Assembly (NCBI RefSeq): GCF_001514535.1 | Contig: NZ_BCNO01000001.1 | Span: 124,001-188,000, forward strand | Origin: Thermodesulfovibrio aggregans | GTDB lineage: Bacteria; Nitrospirota; Thermodesulfovibrionia; Thermodesulfovibrionales; Thermodesulfovibrionaceae | Reading direction: 5' to 3' | DNA length: 64,000 bases | Shown: in pieces, positions 15,481-26,195 of the stretch | Layout: every line of letters starts with the position of its first letter | Numbering within the stretch: position 1 is the first letter of the stretch | Program-made: the position numbers and the translations under genes | The notes under the pieces: generated by a model | Told to the model about the DNA's origin: nothing | The model's input: the letters and a program-made list of their open reading frames with translations, nothing else | The model's database searches: none

Positions 15481-17613
15481 TTAAAGCCAGATTAATTTAT
15501 CAAAATCTGGTGGGGGAATATGGATTTTTATAAAACCAACGATTGGAGCTCGATCAATTAGGTAACTGTTTTTAAAAACTTCAATAAATAGGCAGATATT
15601 TTCTTCCTGTTTTATTTCTATGACATCAAAGGGCAGTTCTATTTCAAATATCTCGTCTAAAGCAACAGTTTCTATTTCGTCTTTTCTTATCCATGTTTCG
15701 TTTTCCTGGATAAAAACTTGAGCTAATCCTTTATCAAGGAGATCAAAAACTATTTTTACTTTTACTGGCTCAATGATTTGAATCTGTATTTTTAAATCTT
15801 TAAAATCTTTAATTGGAAATTTTGGATCTAGCCTGAGAAAGAGACTTTGTCTGTTAAATCCATAGTAAAGATAAGAAAAAAGGCTTTCTGTTTTATGCAT
15901 GCTTCCACCCATTCTTTGCAGATTAAATTTTCCTGCCTCAAGCCATTCAAAATATCCAGTTATTTTCCCTTCAATTTTAGGATATATAAAACCTTTTGGC
16001 TCAACTTCTGGTTTAATCTCTTTCATTTTTTTACTAATAGGTACATGAAGAAAGGAAGGAGGTTCCTTCCCAATATTTAAATACACACTCATTAAATGAT
16101 GCCGATATATTTCATCAAAAACATCCTTTGTTTCGGTATAATGCTCATCTCCGTACCACCAGTTCCAATCACTTCCTTCTGAAATATATAGTTCCTCCCA
16201 TGCCTGAGAGAGATCCTTGTGAGGATTTTCTTTTTGATGTGAAACAAGATCCTGTCTCACTTTATAAAGATAATCCCAGGAAAGATTATCTTCTTCGTGT
16301 CCGATCCAGATTGAAAAATTTGCACCAATCCATGAGCCTGGAAAAACTCTCTTTAAGGGATTTGAATAAGATTTTTCCTGGAGATACTCTGAAAAAGTCA
16401 CAGTTCTTATATCTTTACTTTTTTGCAAATTTGCATATAGTTTTTCAAGAAAATCTTTTCCGTCATTGTCATAATATTCCCATGCATTTTCTCCATCAAG
16501 AATTACAGAGACTATACCAGAAGTTGTTGAATCGCAAATCCTCTTTAAAAAATCTTCTACTGCTCTTTGTGGTTGCCAGTTTGAATAGACAAATCCTATC
16601 AAATCTGAAAGTATTCGGTCCCTGAAAAAAATTTTAACTCCTGCAAACTCATATGGCTGGTATAGAATTGAAGGATTGATTAATTTATCAGCACTTCTTA
16701 GATTTTCATTTATTGATTTACTTAAAATTTCCTCATCTGTTGCTATCCATTTGATTCCAGCATCTGCTATCAGTTTTATAACTTCTTCACTTACAGAACC
16801 TTCAGAGGGCCACATCCCTTGAGGCTTAAAACCAAATATTCCTTCAAAATAGGTAATGGCTTTTTTTATTTGAATTTCTGCATCTTCTGGTGCTTTAAAT
16901 TGATATTGTGGAAGTTTTGCCTCTGGCATACATTCTTTTGCTTTGTAGTTGTCATAAATAAGAGGAAGAATAGGATGGTAAAAAGGAGATACAGAGATTT
17001 CAATCTGACCTGAAAGAGCCATTTGTTTATAGGCAGGAATAATCTGCCTGACAATTTCAATATGTTTTTCAAGAAGCAGTCTTTTTTCCTCTTCTGTAAA
17101 ATTAGTTCCTTTTTTTTGTAATTCCCTCAGAAATGGATCAGCCTCTCTGTGAAGAGGATCCATCCAGACAAGATTAAAGAGAACCTGAAGGTCTCTTAAT
17201 TCCTGTGCAGTAAATTTTTTTGAGAGTTTAACTGGATCTCCATAAATTTTACCTCTTTTTTCAAGTAATTCTTTATACCTCGGAAATGGCTCTATCATTG
17301 TTTTCCAGTTAGCAAGAAAGAAGTTTTCAACTAAAAAAGCTCTTTGTTCTTCATTCAGCTCTTCTGCAGGAATAATTGAGTATTCAAAAAAAATATCAGT
17401 TGCACCATTTTCATATTCTTTGAGTTGTTTTAAAAGCGAAGGAACAATATTAAAATTTACTTTTACTTCTGGAAATTTTTTCAAAATAAGAACCATATCA
17501 AGATAGTCTTTTGTTGCATGAAGTCTAACCCATGGAAGCATGAATTTATTTTTTAGGGGATCATAGTAGTAAGGCTGATGCATATGCCAGAGAATTGCCA
17601 GACTAATGCTCAT
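15481..17613 (-). CDS. Glycoside hydrolase family 57 protein
   Basis: Retaining alpha-glucan-active enzyme, probably an amylase or 4-alpha-glucanotransferase-type protein. It has 710 residues and no signal peptide, so it is cytosolic and likely acts on glycogen-like storage polymer. GH57 regions visible: region 1 WHMHQPYY (9-16), WPSEGS with E271 (268-273) in the nucleophile region, IATDEE near 290-295, and LDGENAWE at 372-379. About 200 C-terminal residues beyond the barrel form a beta-rich domain. It overlaps the ftsB-like gene by 4 nt at its start, so it belongs to the eno-ftsB transcript. Substrate not assignable. Confidence 0.9.
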   Translation of the reverse strand: MSISLAILWHMHQPYYYDPLKNKFMLPWVRLHATKDYLDMVLILKKFPEVKVNFNIVPSLLKQLKEYENGATDIFFEYSIIPAEELNEEQRAFLVENFFLANWKTMIEPFPRYKELLEKRGKIYGDPVKLSKKFTAQELRDLQVLFNLVWMDPLHREADPFLRELQKKGTNFTEEEKRLLLEKHIEIVRQIIPAYKQMALSGQIEISVSPFYHPILPLIYDNYKAKECMPEAKLPQYQFKAPEDAEIQIKKAITYFEGIFGFKPQGMWPSEGSVSEEVIKLIADAGIKWIATDEEILSKSINENLRSADKLINPSILYQPYEFAGVKIFFRDRILSDLIGFVYSNWQPQRAVEDFLKRICDSTTSGIVSVILDGENAWEYYDNDGKDFLEKLYANLQKSKDIRTVTFSEYLQEKSYSNPLKRVFPGSWIGANFSIWIGHEEDNLSWDYLYKVRQDLVSHQKENPHKDLSQAWEELYISEGSDWNWWYGDEHYTETKDVFDEIYRHHLMSVYLNIGKEPPSFLHVPISKKMKEIKPEVEPKGFIYPKIEGKITGYFEWLEAGKFNLQRMGGSMHKTESLFSYLYYGFNRQSLFLRLDPKFPIKDFKDLKIQIQIIEPVKVKIVFDLLDKGLAQVFIQENETWIRKDEIETVALDEIFEIELPFDVIEIKQEENICLFIEVFKNSYLIDRAPIVGFIKIHIPPPDFDKLIWL

Positions 17614-17939
17614 TTTTCTTCTTTTTGAAACTGAAAAACCATTTCTCCCGGTTTAACAAGTCCAAATTTTTCTCTGGCATATTTTTCCATGTAAGAAGGG
17701 TCTTTTTTTAAAAGCTCTATCTCATTTTTTAAAGCATTATTTTCCATTAAGATCTGGTTAATATCTTTCATAAGTTTTTGCTCATTTTTTTTCAGTTCAA
17801 GATACTTTAAATAACCCATGTCTCCAAAGAAAAAACTGTAAGCAAGAAATAGAATAATCACTAAAAAGAAAAAAAGAAATATTCGGTCATTTCGTTTTTT
17901 TTCCCTTAAGAGTTGTTCTTTGAGAAACCGCCTTTTCAT
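17610..17939 (-). CDS. ftsB: Septum formation initiator / FtsB-DivIC family protein
   Basis: Bitopic cell-division protein of 109 residues. It has a basic cytoplasmic N-terminus, one transmembrane helix (about 21-39), then a coiled coil (about 48-84) and the family end motif ...YMEKYAREKFGLVKPGE (about 82-98). It is thought to bridge FtsL and FtsQ in the divisome. It lies 1 nt after eno, an association seen in many bacteria, which supports the call. FtsB-like proteins are short and diverged, so the symbol follows the conserved motif and context. Confidence 0.87.
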   Translation of the reverse strand: MKRRFLKEQLLREKKRNDRIFLFFFLVIILFLAYSFFFGDMGYLKYLELKKNEQKLMKDINQILMENNALKNEIELLKKDPSYMEKYAREKFGLVKPGEMVFQFQKEEK

Positions 17940-17940
17940 T

Positions 17941-19221
17941 TTAAAAGCCCAGATTATAAAAGGCTGAAAGACCTTTGAATTGAGCTATATTACCAAGTTC
18001 TTCCTCTATCTGTAAAAGTCTGTTATACTTTGCAATTCTTTCACCTCTTGAAAGGGAACCAGTTTTTATAAATCCTGTATTACATGCAACTGAAAGGTCT
18101 GCGATTGTTGTATCCTCTGTTTCACCTGAGCGATGAGATACAACTGCTGTATATTTATTTGTTTTTGTAAGCTCAATTGCCTCAAGTGTTTCAGAAACTG
18201 TACCAATCTGATTAAGCTTAATCAAAATTGAGTTGGCAATTCCTCTTTTCATTGCTTCTTTGATTATTTTCGGATTTGTAACAACAAGGTCATCTGCTAC
18301 AAGTTGAATTCTATTTTTAAGTCTTTCACTTAGCAGTTCCCATCCTTCCCGGTCAGCTTCGCTCATTCCATCTTCTATTGATATTAGAGGATACTTTTCA
18401 ATCAAAGATTCGTAATATTCAACCAGATCCTTTGAGCTGAGTTTTCTACTTTCAACTGTATAAAATCCGTCACTGAAGAGTTCTGATGCTGCTACATCCA
18501 GCGCTATGTAGATATCTTTTCCAGGTTCATATCCAGCTTCTTTTATTGCTTCAATAATCAATTTAATTGCTTCTTCATTACTGCTAAGCATAGGAGCAAA
18601 TCCGCCTTCATCACCAACTGCTGTGTTTAATCCTCTCTTTTTAAGAATTGCCTTTAATGTGTGGAAGACTTCAGCTCCAGCTCTTAAAGCCTGAGAAAAC
18701 TTTGTAAAGCCTGCAGGAACAATCATAAACTCCTGTATATCAAGGTTGTTGTCTGCATGAACTCCACCATTTATTATGTTCATCATTGGAATTGGTAAAA
18801 CTTTAGCGCTGGTTCCACCGATGTATCTATAAAGTGGGACTCCGAGTTCCTCTGCAGAAGCCTTACAAACAGCCATTGAAACTGCCAAAATTGCATTGGC
18901 ACCAAGTCTGCTTTTGTTTTCTGTTCCATCAAGCTCTATTAGAAATTTATCAATGCCTTCCTGATCTAATGATTCCATTCCAACAATGTTTGGGGCAATT
19001 TCATTTGTTATATTTTCAACTGCTTTTTTGACTCCTTTACCCAAATACCTTTTTTTATCACCATCTCTTAATTCAAGAGCTTCTCTTGTTCCAGTAGATG
19101 CTCCAGAGGGAACTGTTGCTGTTGCTATCACTCCGCTGTCAAGATAGACATCTACCTGAACTGTTGGATTTCCTCTTGAATCAAGAACTTCTCTTGCAAT
19201 TATGTCAATAATTTCTCCCAT
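17941..19221 (-). CDS. eno: Enolase
   Basis: Interconverts 2-phosphoglycerate and phosphoenolpyruvate in glycolysis and gluconeogenesis. It is 426 residues, standard for the family. It shows [11 protein letters not shown] (11-21), [15 protein letters not shown], the catalytic GDEGGFAP (acid/base glutamate), SIEDGM, the lysine in [11 protein letters not shown], and [15 protein letters not shown] lies upstream of the ATG. It follows the DUF401 gene by 26 nt and precedes ftsB by 1 nt. Confidence 0.98.
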   Translation of the reverse strand: MGEIIDIIAREVLDSRGNPTVQVDVYLDSGVIATATVPSGASTGTREALELRDGDKKRYLGKGVKKAVENITNEIAPNIVGMESLDQEGIDKFLIELDGTENKSRLGANAILAVSMAVCKASAEELGVPLYRYIGGTSAKVLPIPMMNIINGGVHADNNLDIQEFMIVPAGFTKFSQALRAGAEVFHTLKAILKKRGLNTAVGDEGGFAPMLSSNEEAIKLIIEAIKEAGYEPGKDIYIALDVAASELFSDGFYTVESRKLSSKDLVEYYESLIEKYPLISIEDGMSEADREGWELLSERLKNRIQLVADDLVVTNPKIIKEAMKRGIANSILIKLNQIGTVSETLEAIELTKTNKYTAVVSHRSGETEDTTIADLSVACNTGFIKTGSLSRGERIAKYNRLLQIEEELGNIAQFKGLSAFYNLGF

Positions 19222-19247
19222 TATAAATCCTCCTTTTTTAGTAAAGT

Positions 19248-20444
19248 TTAACTATAATATCTCAAAATAACAAATTCAATCAATGCAGTAATCATTATTG
19301 CAAGGCAACCGGGAACAATTTTTCTGTAAATTCCTATCATATCTGCATTAAAGTATTGTCTTGTAAGAATCAAGCATAGATGAAGTGGAGAAAGAAGCAC
19401 TCCAATATAGCCAGACACAAAGGCTATGGAAATCTCATAAGGTAACGTCTGTTTCAGATGTATTAGTAGTGGAAATGTGCTTCCTACAAATCCTATACTC
19501 AGTCCTGTAATAACTCCGATAAACATTGGAAGTGCTATAAAAACAACAAGATATGGAATTTGTGATTGAGTTATTGCTTGTGTTATTCCCTCTACAGCAC
19601 CTGATAACTGAAGCATTTCTTTGAACACAATCACTCCAGCTACAAGGACAAAAACATCAGCAGTAAATCCATGCCTTATGATTGATATGGTCTCTTTAAG
19701 AGATTTTCTGTAATAAATACACAATATCAAAATGTTTGCCGCAAGTGTAATGTAAAGGTCAATTTTAAAAAATATCACAGGCAAAAGAACCATAACTATC
19801 GGAATAAAACTCATTAAACCCATATAAGAGACAGTTTTATTAATTTTTTTGTCCCTTTCAACACCACGCATACTTAAAAATAAACCTGTAATAAAAAGTA
19901 TCACTGCCACTGGAAGATTAAGAAGTATCAGTTTTCTTAAAGGCACATCTGAAACTGCAGAAGCGAGAACTATGCCGGGATAAAGGGGCAGAATTAGTTC
20001 CCATGGATGTCTATACCAGTAGTTTATAAACGCCTTTTCTTCTTTTGACATGTTGAGATTTTTTGTAGCTGAATCAACCATTGGAGCTGAAAGATAGGCT
20101 CCTCCAAGAGATGGTAACATTCCAATTATAAGAGGCATTGAGAGTATTGAAAGTTTCCTGTTATTGAGCAAAGTTTGCGTGGCTTCTGTCATCTTCTGCA
20201 TTAATCCGGTTTTTCTTAGAGCGTACTCAAAGGATTTGATTAAAGTAAGGGAGAAAAATAAATTTATTGAAGTGTTGGATGTAAGACTTTTAAGAAGTGT
20301 AGCTGCTAAGTTTTTAAAATTAAAGGAGTAAAAAATTAAAAATATCAAAGAACCAGCTAAAAGGGCATATCCAACACTTATTTTTTTGCGAAGTAAGAAT
20401 AGTATAAAGAGAAAGATAAAGGAGACTTTGATTATATCAATCAT
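19248..20444 (-). CDS. DUF401 family multi-pass membrane protein
   Basis: Hydrophobic protein of 398 residues with roughly ten to twelve predicted helices, resembling the DUF401 group of uncharacterised permease-like proteins found in archaea and thermophilic bacteria. A conserved-looking [17 protein letters not shown] segment (about 108-124) and a second [16 protein letters not shown] in the C-terminal half suggest two homologous halves, as in ion-transporter superfamily proteins. It overlaps lpdA by 4 nt (ATGA). Whether it moves a substrate for the gcvH-lpdA system is unknown. No function assigned. Confidence 0.75.
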   Translation of the reverse strand: MIDIIKVSFIFLFILFLLRKKISVGYALLAGSLIFLIFYSFNFKNLAATLLKSLTSNTSINLFFSLTLIKSFEYALRKTGLMQKMTEATQTLLNNRKLSILSMPLIIGMLPSLGGAYLSAPMVDSATKNLNMSKEEKAFINYWYRHPWELILPLYPGIVLASAVSDVPLRKLILLNLPVAVILFITGLFLSMRGVERDKKINKTVSYMGLMSFIPIVMVLLPVIFFKIDLYITLAANILILCIYYRKSLKETISIIRHGFTADVFVLVAGVIVFKEMLQLSGAVEGITQAITQSQIPYLVVFIALPMFIGVITGLSIGFVGSTFPLLIHLKQTLPYEISIAFVSGYIGVLLSPLHLCLILTRQYFNADMIGIYRKIVPGCLAIMITALIEFVILRYYS

Positions 20445-21763
20445 CTTAATTTGTGAATTGCTTCACCAGAGATGTCCTTTATTGCTTCACCAACACACTC
20501 AGAGAGGGTAGGGTGAGAATGAATTAAATCATATAAATCTTTTGATTTTGCTTTAAGTTTTATTGCCAGTGCAAGTTCATGAATTAGTTCTGAAGCATCT
20601 GCTCCAACAATATGAGCACCTATAATTGTGTCAGATTCTTTATCTGCAATTACTTTTATGAATCCATCAATCTCTCCAATGATATGGGCTTTGCCAGAAG
20701 CTCTGTATGGAAAAATTCCTTTTTTGATGTCAAATCCTTTTTCTACTGCCTCATTTTCCTTTAATCCAACAGAGGCAACTTCTGTAACTGTATAAATTGT
20801 TGAAGGAATAACGCTGTAGTCCATTTTTTCATTGTGTCCCATTGCGTTTTTTGCAGCCACCTCAGCTTCTCTGTATGCAACATGAGCAAGAAGCCATCCA
20901 CCTGTAACATCACCTGCTGCAAAGACATCTTCAACACTGCACTGCATTTTTTCATTCACAACAATTTCTTTTCTTTTTCCAACTTTGATTTCAGAAGTTT
21001 TTACACAGTCACTATTAAAATCTCTTCCTACAGAAACAAGAACAACTTCTGATGTTGCAATTTTACCATTAGAAAGGGTTATATGAACTGAATTTTCAAC
21101 TACTTTTAAATCTTCAATTTTTACTCCAGTATGAAACTCTATTTTTTTCCTTTTAAAAAGCTTTTCAACTTCTCTGGATATCTCTTCATCCTCCATTGGC
21201 AACACTCTTGGCATTAGCTCAACAAGGGTAACCTTACTTCCCATAAGGTGGAATATCCAGGCAAATTCACAACCTATAGCACCTGCACCTATGATGGTAA
21301 TGGATTGGGGAATTTTTTTTAGATTCCATAAGTCATCACTTGAAAGTATTCTCTCACCATCAAAATTAAGCATAGGAAGCTGTCTTGGTCTTGAGCCTGT
21401 AGCAATAATTATTCTGTCTGCCTGTAATTTCTCACCTGTGTTTTTTATAAACAATGTTTTTGGATCTATTAATTCTGCCTCAGATTTAATAACTTTTACT
21501 CCTGATTGTTTAAGAAGCATCGTGAGACCTTTTTTCTGTGTATCAACAACTTTATCTTTTTTATCCATTAAAGTTTGCAAATCTGTTGAAAAAGATGAAT
21601 TTTTAAGAGAATGAATCAATGTTTTTGTAGGAATGCAGCCTTTGTTAAGACATGTTCCACCAAGCTCTTCTTTTTCAATTAAAAATACCTCTGCCCCGGA
21701 TCTTCTTAGAACAAGGGCAGAGACATAACCTGCAGGTCCTCCTCCAATTACACAGGCTTTCAT
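20441..21763 (-). CDS. lpdA: Dihydrolipoyl dehydrogenase
   Basis: FAD enzyme that reoxidises dihydrolipoyl groups with NAD+. The 440 residues contain the FAD motif GGGPAG (7-12), the redox disulfide C38-LNKG-C43, the NAD motif GAGAIGCEFA, the second FAD motif near VFAAGDVTGG, and the C-terminal His-Glu dyad in HSHPTLSE. Its ATG overlaps the gcvH stop (TAATG), so it is coupled to the H protein and likely serves the glycine cleavage/synthase system. Confidence 0.95.
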   Translation of the reverse strand: MKACVIGGGPAGYVSALVLRRSGAEVFLIEKEELGGTCLNKGCIPTKTLIHSLKNSSFSTDLQTLMDKKDKVVDTQKKGLTMLLKQSGVKVIKSEAELIDPKTLFIKNTGEKLQADRIIIATGSRPRQLPMLNFDGERILSSDDLWNLKKIPQSITIIGAGAIGCEFAWIFHLMGSKVTLVELMPRVLPMEDEEISREVEKLFKRKKIEFHTGVKIEDLKVVENSVHITLSNGKIATSEVVLVSVGRDFNSDCVKTSEIKVGKRKEIVVNEKMQCSVEDVFAAGDVTGGWLLAHVAYREAEVAAKNAMGHNEKMDYSVIPSTIYTVTEVASVGLKENEAVEKGFDIKKGIFPYRASGKAHIIGEIDGFIKVIADKESDTIIGAHIVGADASELIHELALAIKLKAKSKDLYDLIHSHPTLSECVGEAIKDISGEAIHKLR

Positions 21764-22152
21764 TATTTCTCTTCTTCAAGATAACTTTCATAATCTTCAT
21801 AGTCCATCAAATCATCCAGCTCTTGAGGATTATCCATTTCAATCACAGCAATCCAGCCTTTACCATATGGGTCTTCATTAATAAGTTCAGGATGGTCAAT
21901 CAATTCTTCATTTACTTCAACTATTGTGCCGCTTACAGGAGCTATGACAGGTGAAGAGGTTTTTGTTGACTCAATTTCTGCCATTTCAGTATCTGCCTCA
22001 ACATGAGTATCTACCTCTGGAAGTTCAATATAAATAATATCTCCTAAGGATTCCTGGGCATAATCAGTGATTCCGACTTTTACTTTTTTACTTCTACCTG
22101 AGACCTTTACCCAAGTGTGCTCTTTGTGAAATTTGTAATTTTCTAAACTCAT
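21763..22152 (-). CDS. gcvH: Glycine cleavage system H protein
   Basis: Lipoyl carrier of the glycine cleavage (or reverse glycine synthase) complex. It is 129 residues with the lipoylation lysine K64 in AEIESTKTSS, preceded by GDIIYIELPEV, both diagnostic. GGAGGG precedes the ATG. The pair gcvH-lpdA is tight; gcvT and gcvP are not in the window. The acidic C-terminal tail (about 113-129) is slightly longer than usual. Confidence 0.96.
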   Translation of the reverse strand: MSLENYKFHKEHTWVKVSGRSKKVKVGITDYAQESLGDIIYIELPEVDTHVEADTEMAEIESTKTSSPVIAPVSGTIVEVNEELIDHPELINEDPYGKGWIAVIEMDNPQELDDLMDYEDYESYLEEEK

Positions 22153-22187
22153 TTTCCCTCCGTTTTAAAAAGTTTTTTATTCTGATT

Positions 22188-22216
22188 ATTTAATTTGACA
22201 GGAGATAATTTGTCAA
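22188..22216 (-). promoter_or_regulatory. Promoter of gcvH-lpdA
   Basis: Minus strand TTGACA (22216-22211), a 17-nt spacer and TTAAAT (22193-22188). The spacer ends in TGTCAA, so the -35 box is one arm of an inverted repeat TTGACA-N10-TGTCAA that could bind a dimeric regulator or be chance. It separates gcvH transcription from murA. Confidence 0.5.
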
Positions 22217-22218
22217 GT

Positions 22219-23469
22219 CTACTTAATTCGCTTTATTTTTGCTCCAAGTTGAATGAGCTTTTTGTCAAGCTCTTCGTATCCTCTGTCAAGGTGATATATT
22301 CTGTCAATAATCGTTTCTCCTTCAGCAATTAATCCTGCAATTACAAGTGATGCCGATGCTCTTAAGTCAGTTGCCATAACAGGTGCACCTTTCAATTTTT
22401 TCACTCCTCTTACAGTAGCAGTATTACCTTCCACTGTGATATCTGCTCCCATTCTTCTTAGTTCTGCTACATGCATAAATCTATTTTCAAAGATTGTTTC
22501 TTTTATTACACTTGTTCCATTTGCTATAGTCATCATTGCCATAAACTGTGCCTGCATATCAGTGGGAAATCCAGGATAGGGCATTGTTTTTATATCAACA
22601 GCTTCAGGTCTTTTTGGTCCGATTACTCTTAATCCTTCTTTTGTTTGTTTAAAACTCACTCCTGCATCCTTCATCTTTACCATTATAGCATCAATGTGGT
22701 CAATTCTGCAGCCTTTCAGTGTTATATCTCCTCCAGAGGCACCTGCAATTGCTATGAATGTGCCTGTCTCTATTCTGTCAGGAATAATTTCATAATCTTG
22801 AAAGGGAATTAATTCATCTACTCCTTCTATTGTTATTATACTCGTGCCTGCCCCCTCTATTTTTGCTCCCATAAGTTTTAAGTAATTAGCAAGGTCAACA
22901 ATTTCTGGCTCTTTGGCAGCATTTTCAAGAACTGTAGTTCCTTTTGCCAGTGTGGCAGCCATCATAAGATTTTCTGTTCCGGTTACTGTGGGAATATCAA
23001 AATATATTTTTGTGCCTTTCAATCTTGTAGCTTTTGCAATTATATATCCTTCTTCAAGAGATATTTTGGCACCCATTTTTTCAAGTCCCATGATATGAAG
23101 ATTTACAGGCCTTGCTCCAATTGCACATCCACCAGGCAAAGATACTTTTGCTCTTCCAAATCTTGCCACAAGTGGACCAAGCACTAAAATTGAGGCACGC
23201 ATTGTTTTAACAAGGTCATAGGATGCTTCAAATCTGTTTATTTTTGTAGTATCAATTCTACAAACTTCATTAAATTCAACTATACCACCCATTCTTTTAA
23301 TAAGCTCAGTCATTGTAAATACATCCCTTAGTTTAGGAATTTTTTTAAGAGTATGAACTCCTTGAGCAAGTAGAGTTGATGCCATGATTGGAAGAGCAGC
23401 GTTTTTTGCTCCGCTTATTGTAACCGAACCTTTTAAAGAAGTTCCACCAAAAATAAGTAGCTTATCCAT
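22219..23469 (-). CDS. murA: UDP-N-acetylglucosamine 1-carboxyvinyltransferase
   Basis: First committed step of peptidoglycan synthesis: transfers enolpyruvate from PEP to UDP-GlcNAc. The 416 residues carry K22-N23 (ISGAKNAAL) and the catalytic, fosfomycin-targeted C115 in [11 protein letters not shown], the same number as in E. coli. It is divergent from relA across a 38-nt gap. A cysteine rather than aspartate at 115 predicts fosfomycin sensitivity at the enzyme level. Confidence 0.97.
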   Translation of the reverse strand: MDKLLIFGGTSLKGSVTISGAKNAALPIMASTLLAQGVHTLKKIPKLRDVFTMTELIKRMGGIVEFNEVCRIDTTKINRFEASYDLVKTMRASILVLGPLVARFGRAKVSLPGGCAIGARPVNLHIMGLEKMGAKISLEEGYIIAKATRLKGTKIYFDIPTVTGTENLMMAATLAKGTTVLENAAKEPEIVDLANYLKLMGAKIEGAGTSIITIEGVDELIPFQDYEIIPDRIETGTFIAIAGASGGDITLKGCRIDHIDAIMVKMKDAGVSFKQTKEGLRVIGPKRPEAVDIKTMPYPGFPTDMQAQFMAMMTIANGTSVIKETIFENRFMHVAELRRMGADITVEGNTATVRGVKKLKGAPVMATDLRASASLVIAGLIAEGETIIDRIYHLDRGYEELDKKLIQLGAKIKRIK

Positions 23470-23507
23470 GTTAAATATATTAAACTAAAATAAGGAGATA
23501 AAGAAAT

Positions 23508-25616
23508 ATGTTAACAATAGATGATTTAATTAAAAAGGTTTTGAAATATAGGCCCAATGCTAATGTTGAGCTTATAAGAAAAGCTTATATTTTTTCAAGA
23601 GAAGCTCATTGTGCTCAAAAAAGAAAAGAAGGCATCCCTTACATATATCATCCATTGGCTGTTGCAGATATACTTGCCGATATGAGACTTGACTCTACTA
23701 CAATTGCAGCTGGACTTCTTCACGATACTGTTGAAGATGCTGAAATGACCATTGATGATATAAGTGAAATGTTTAATCCTGATGTTGCCTTTTTAGTTGA
23801 TGCTGTTACAAAGTTGAGCAAACTTCAATTTTCCACCTTAGAGGAAGCTCAGGCAGAAAATTTTAGAAAGATGTTTCTTGCAATGTCGAAGGATATAAGA
23901 GTAATTTTAATAAAGTTTGCTGACAGACTTCATAATATGCGCACAATTGAGTTTCTTCCTTTAGAAAAACAAAAAAGGATAGCAAAAGAAACTCTTGAAA
24001 TATATGCTCCTCTTGCAAATAGACTTGGAATTGGATGGATGCGTTCAGAGTTTGAAGACCTTTCATTTAAAGTTCTTTACCCGGACGAATATAATGACCT
24101 TGTTCAAAAAGTAGCAAAAAGAAAAGAAGATCAGCAGGCATACATTGACAGTGTCATAAAAATACTTTCTGAAAAAATCAAAGAAATGAATATTCCCTTT
24201 AAGATATTCGGAAGAGTGAAGCACTACTATGGAATATATCAAAAAATGGTCAAACAGAAAATATCTTTTGAGCAGGTCTATGATGTTATAGGAATAAGAA
24301 TTATTACTGATACGGTGCCACATTGTTATGATATCTTAGGAATTATTCATTCTCTGTGGACACTTATACCTGGAAGATTTAAAGATTTTATAAGTCTTCC
24401 AAAATCTAATTATTATCAATCACTTCATACAACTGTTATAGGTCCTGGAGGAGAAAGAGTTGAGTTTCAGATAAGAACAGAGGAAATGGATATAATTGCA
24501 GAAGAAGGTATTGCTGCTCACTGGAGATATAAAGAAAGAAAAGATTTGACAGAAAGAGAAGCAAAACTTGTATCTTGGCTTAGAGATTTAATTAAAGAAA
24601 TATCTGATCCAAAGGAACTTTTAGATGCAGTAAAAGCTGAAGTTGTACCTGATACTATCTATGTTTTTACTCCAAAGGGAGATGTTAAGGAACTTCCAGT
24701 CGGCTCAACACCAGTAGATTTTGCCTATGCAATACATTCTGAAGTCGGTGCAAAATGTGCAGGAGCAAAAGTTAACGGTAGAATAGTTCCACTTAATTAT
24801 CAACTTCAAAGTGGTGATGTTGTGGAAATCATAACAAGTCCTCATCAGAAGCCAAGAAAAGATTGGTTACAATTTGTTGTTACTCAGAGAGCAAGAAACA
24901 GAATAAAACATTTCCTCAGACAGGAAGAAAGACAACAGGGAATTGATATAGGCAAACAACTGCTAGAGGCAGAATTACGAAAAAGTGGAATTCAGCCATC
25001 AATTCTTAAAAATGAAAAAATTGAAGAAGTTTTACAGGCTTTTTCTGTTCAGAGTCTTGAAGATTTGTATCTTCTCATTGGACATGGAAAAATCTCAGTT
25101 CATCAGGTTGTAAATAGACTTTCTCCTGAAATCTCTCAAGAAGAGTTTGTTCTTCCAAGAAAAAAAACTCATAGGAAGGATCAAAGACAGTTTATTTCTC
25201 TTAGAGGAGTTGATGAAGTTCTCTATCACATAGCAAAATGCTGTATGCCTGTCCCCGGAGACGAGATAATAGGTTTTATTACAAGAGGCAAGGGTATCTC
25301 AGTGCATAGAAAAGATTGCGTGAATGTAAAACATATGGAGCCTGATAGACTAATAGAGGTATTTTGGACAGCTGATGACACTTCTAAAGTTCAAACAAAA
25401 ATAAGTATAGAATGTATTGATAAACCTGGTATCCTTGCTACTCTTACAGGACTTTTGTCAGCCAATCAGGTCAATATAACTCAAGTAAAGGCTAACTCTA
25501 CTTCTGATAAAAGAGCTCTGATTGATTTTACAATTGAAGTAAAAGACAGAGTTCATCTCTCCGATATTATCAATAAAATATATCAAATAAGTGAAGTTCT
25601 ATCTGTCAAAAGATAG
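23508..25616 (+). CDS. RelA/SpoT-family bifunctional (p)ppGpp synthetase/hydrolase
   Basis: Makes and degrades the alarmone (p)ppGpp. The 702 residues run: an HD hydrolase domain with H48 and HD72-73 (GLLHDTVEDAE), so hydrolysis looks intact; a synthetase domain with RFKDFI and NYYQSLHTTV; a TGS domain (about 385-445); a zinc-finger-like region with C-C-x-P near HIAKCCMPVPGD; and a C-terminal ACT domain (about 630-700). Bifunctional Rel enzymes carry RxKD where synthetase-only RelA has ExDD; RFKD here agrees with bifunctional. AAGGAG precedes the ATG. The last 18 nt overlap tsaC on the other strand. Confidence 0.95.
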   Translation: MLTIDDLIKKVLKYRPNANVELIRKAYIFSREAHCAQKRKEGIPYIYHPLAVADILADMRLDSTTIAAGLLHDTVEDAEMTIDDISEMFNPDVAFLVDAVTKLSKLQFSTLEEAQAENFRKMFLAMSKDIRVILIKFADRLHNMRTIEFLPLEKQKRIAKETLEIYAPLANRLGIGWMRSEFEDLSFKVLYPDEYNDLVQKVAKRKEDQQAYIDSVIKILSEKIKEMNIPFKIFGRVKHYYGIYQKMVKQKISFEQVYDVIGIRIITDTVPHCYDILGIIHSLWTLIPGRFKDFISLPKSNYYQSLHTTVIGPGGERVEFQIRTEEMDIIAEEGIAAHWRYKERKDLTEREAKLVSWLRDLIKEISDPKELLDAVKAEVVPDTIYVFTPKGDVKELPVGSTPVDFAYAIHSEVGAKCAGAKVNGRIVPLNYQLQSGDVVEIITSPHQKPRKDWLQFVVTQRARNRIKHFLRQEERQQGIDIGKQLLEAELRKSGIQPSILKNEKIEEVLQAFSVQSLEDLYLLIGHGKISVHQVVNRLSPEISQEEFVLPRKKTHRKDQRQFISLRGVDEVLYHIAKCCMPVPGDEIIGFITRGKGISVHRKDCVNVKHMEPDRLIEVFWTADDTSKVQTKISIECIDKPGILATLTGLLSANQVNITQVKANSTSDKRALIDFTIEVKDRVHLSDIINKIYQISEVLSVKR

Positions 25617-26195
25617 CTCTATAGCACCTTTTCTTATTACCTTAGGAGGTTTAACTGTTACATCTACTATTGTTGAGGGGATTCCCGGCAGTTTTCCTCC
25701 ATCAATTATTAGATCAACTGGAGTTTCCTTAAAATACTCAACTACAGTATCAATACAATCTGCTGGTGGCAACCCTGATAGATTTGCCGATGTTGCTGTG
25801 ATGGGGAAAGAGGATTCCTTAATTAATCTTAAGGCAAAAGAATCACCTGGCATTCTGACTGCTACTTTTCCATCTTTTGTTATTTCTTCCGGTAAATTTT
25901 TTTTTGCTGGTAAAAGCAGAGTCAAAGGACCGGGCCAAAACTTTTCAATTAGGTCTTGTGCCTCTTTAGGTATAGATTCGACGACTAAATTAAGATTTTT
26001 TAAGTTTACAATTAGTGGAAAACTTTTCTCTTTTGGTCTTTTTTTGATTTCAAAGATTTTTTTAAGAGCTATCTGGCTGTCAAATCTTGCTCCAATTCCA
26101 TAAAGAGTCTCGGTAGGATAGATTATTATTCCATCATTTTCAAGAATTTCCAGAACTTTTTTAATATTTACTTTTGTAGCATCTGCAAGTTTCAT
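25599..26195 (-). CDS. tsaC: L-threonylcarbamoyladenylate synthase (TsaC/YrdC)
   Basis: Makes threonylcarbamoyl-AMP from threonine, bicarbonate and ATP for the t6A37 tRNA modification. It is 198 residues (YrdC domain only; no Sua5 extension). Motifs: IYPTETLYGIGARFDS (about 20-35), the KKRPKEKSFPLIV basic patch (about 51-63), GPLTLLLPAK, VRMPG and SANLSGLPP. Its start overlaps the end of the transglutaminase gene by 35 nt, so it is translated from the same mRNA. YrdC-like paralogues exist, so the symbol is likely but not certain. Confidence 0.88.
   Translation of the reverse strand: MKLADATKVNIKKVLEILENDGIIIYPTETLYGIGARFDSQIALKKIFEIKKRPKEKSFPLIVNLKNLNLVVESIPKEAQDLIEKFWPGPLTLLLPAKKNLPEEITKDGKVAVRMPGDSFALRLIKESSFPITATSANLSGLPPADCIDTVVEYFKETPVDLIIDGGKLPGIPSTIVDVTVKPPKVIRKGAIELSFDR

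Noticed and set aside
16128-16625. 165-codon plus-strand frame inside the GH57 gene
   Set aside because: Lies opposite conserved GH57 motifs and has no start signal.
22195-22216. Operator at the gcvH promoter
   Set aside because: One arm is the -35 box itself and the other may be chance; kept only as a remark.
25591-26103. 170-codon plus-strand frame opposite tsaC
   Set aside because: tsaC shows clear YrdC motifs on the minus strand; this frame has none.
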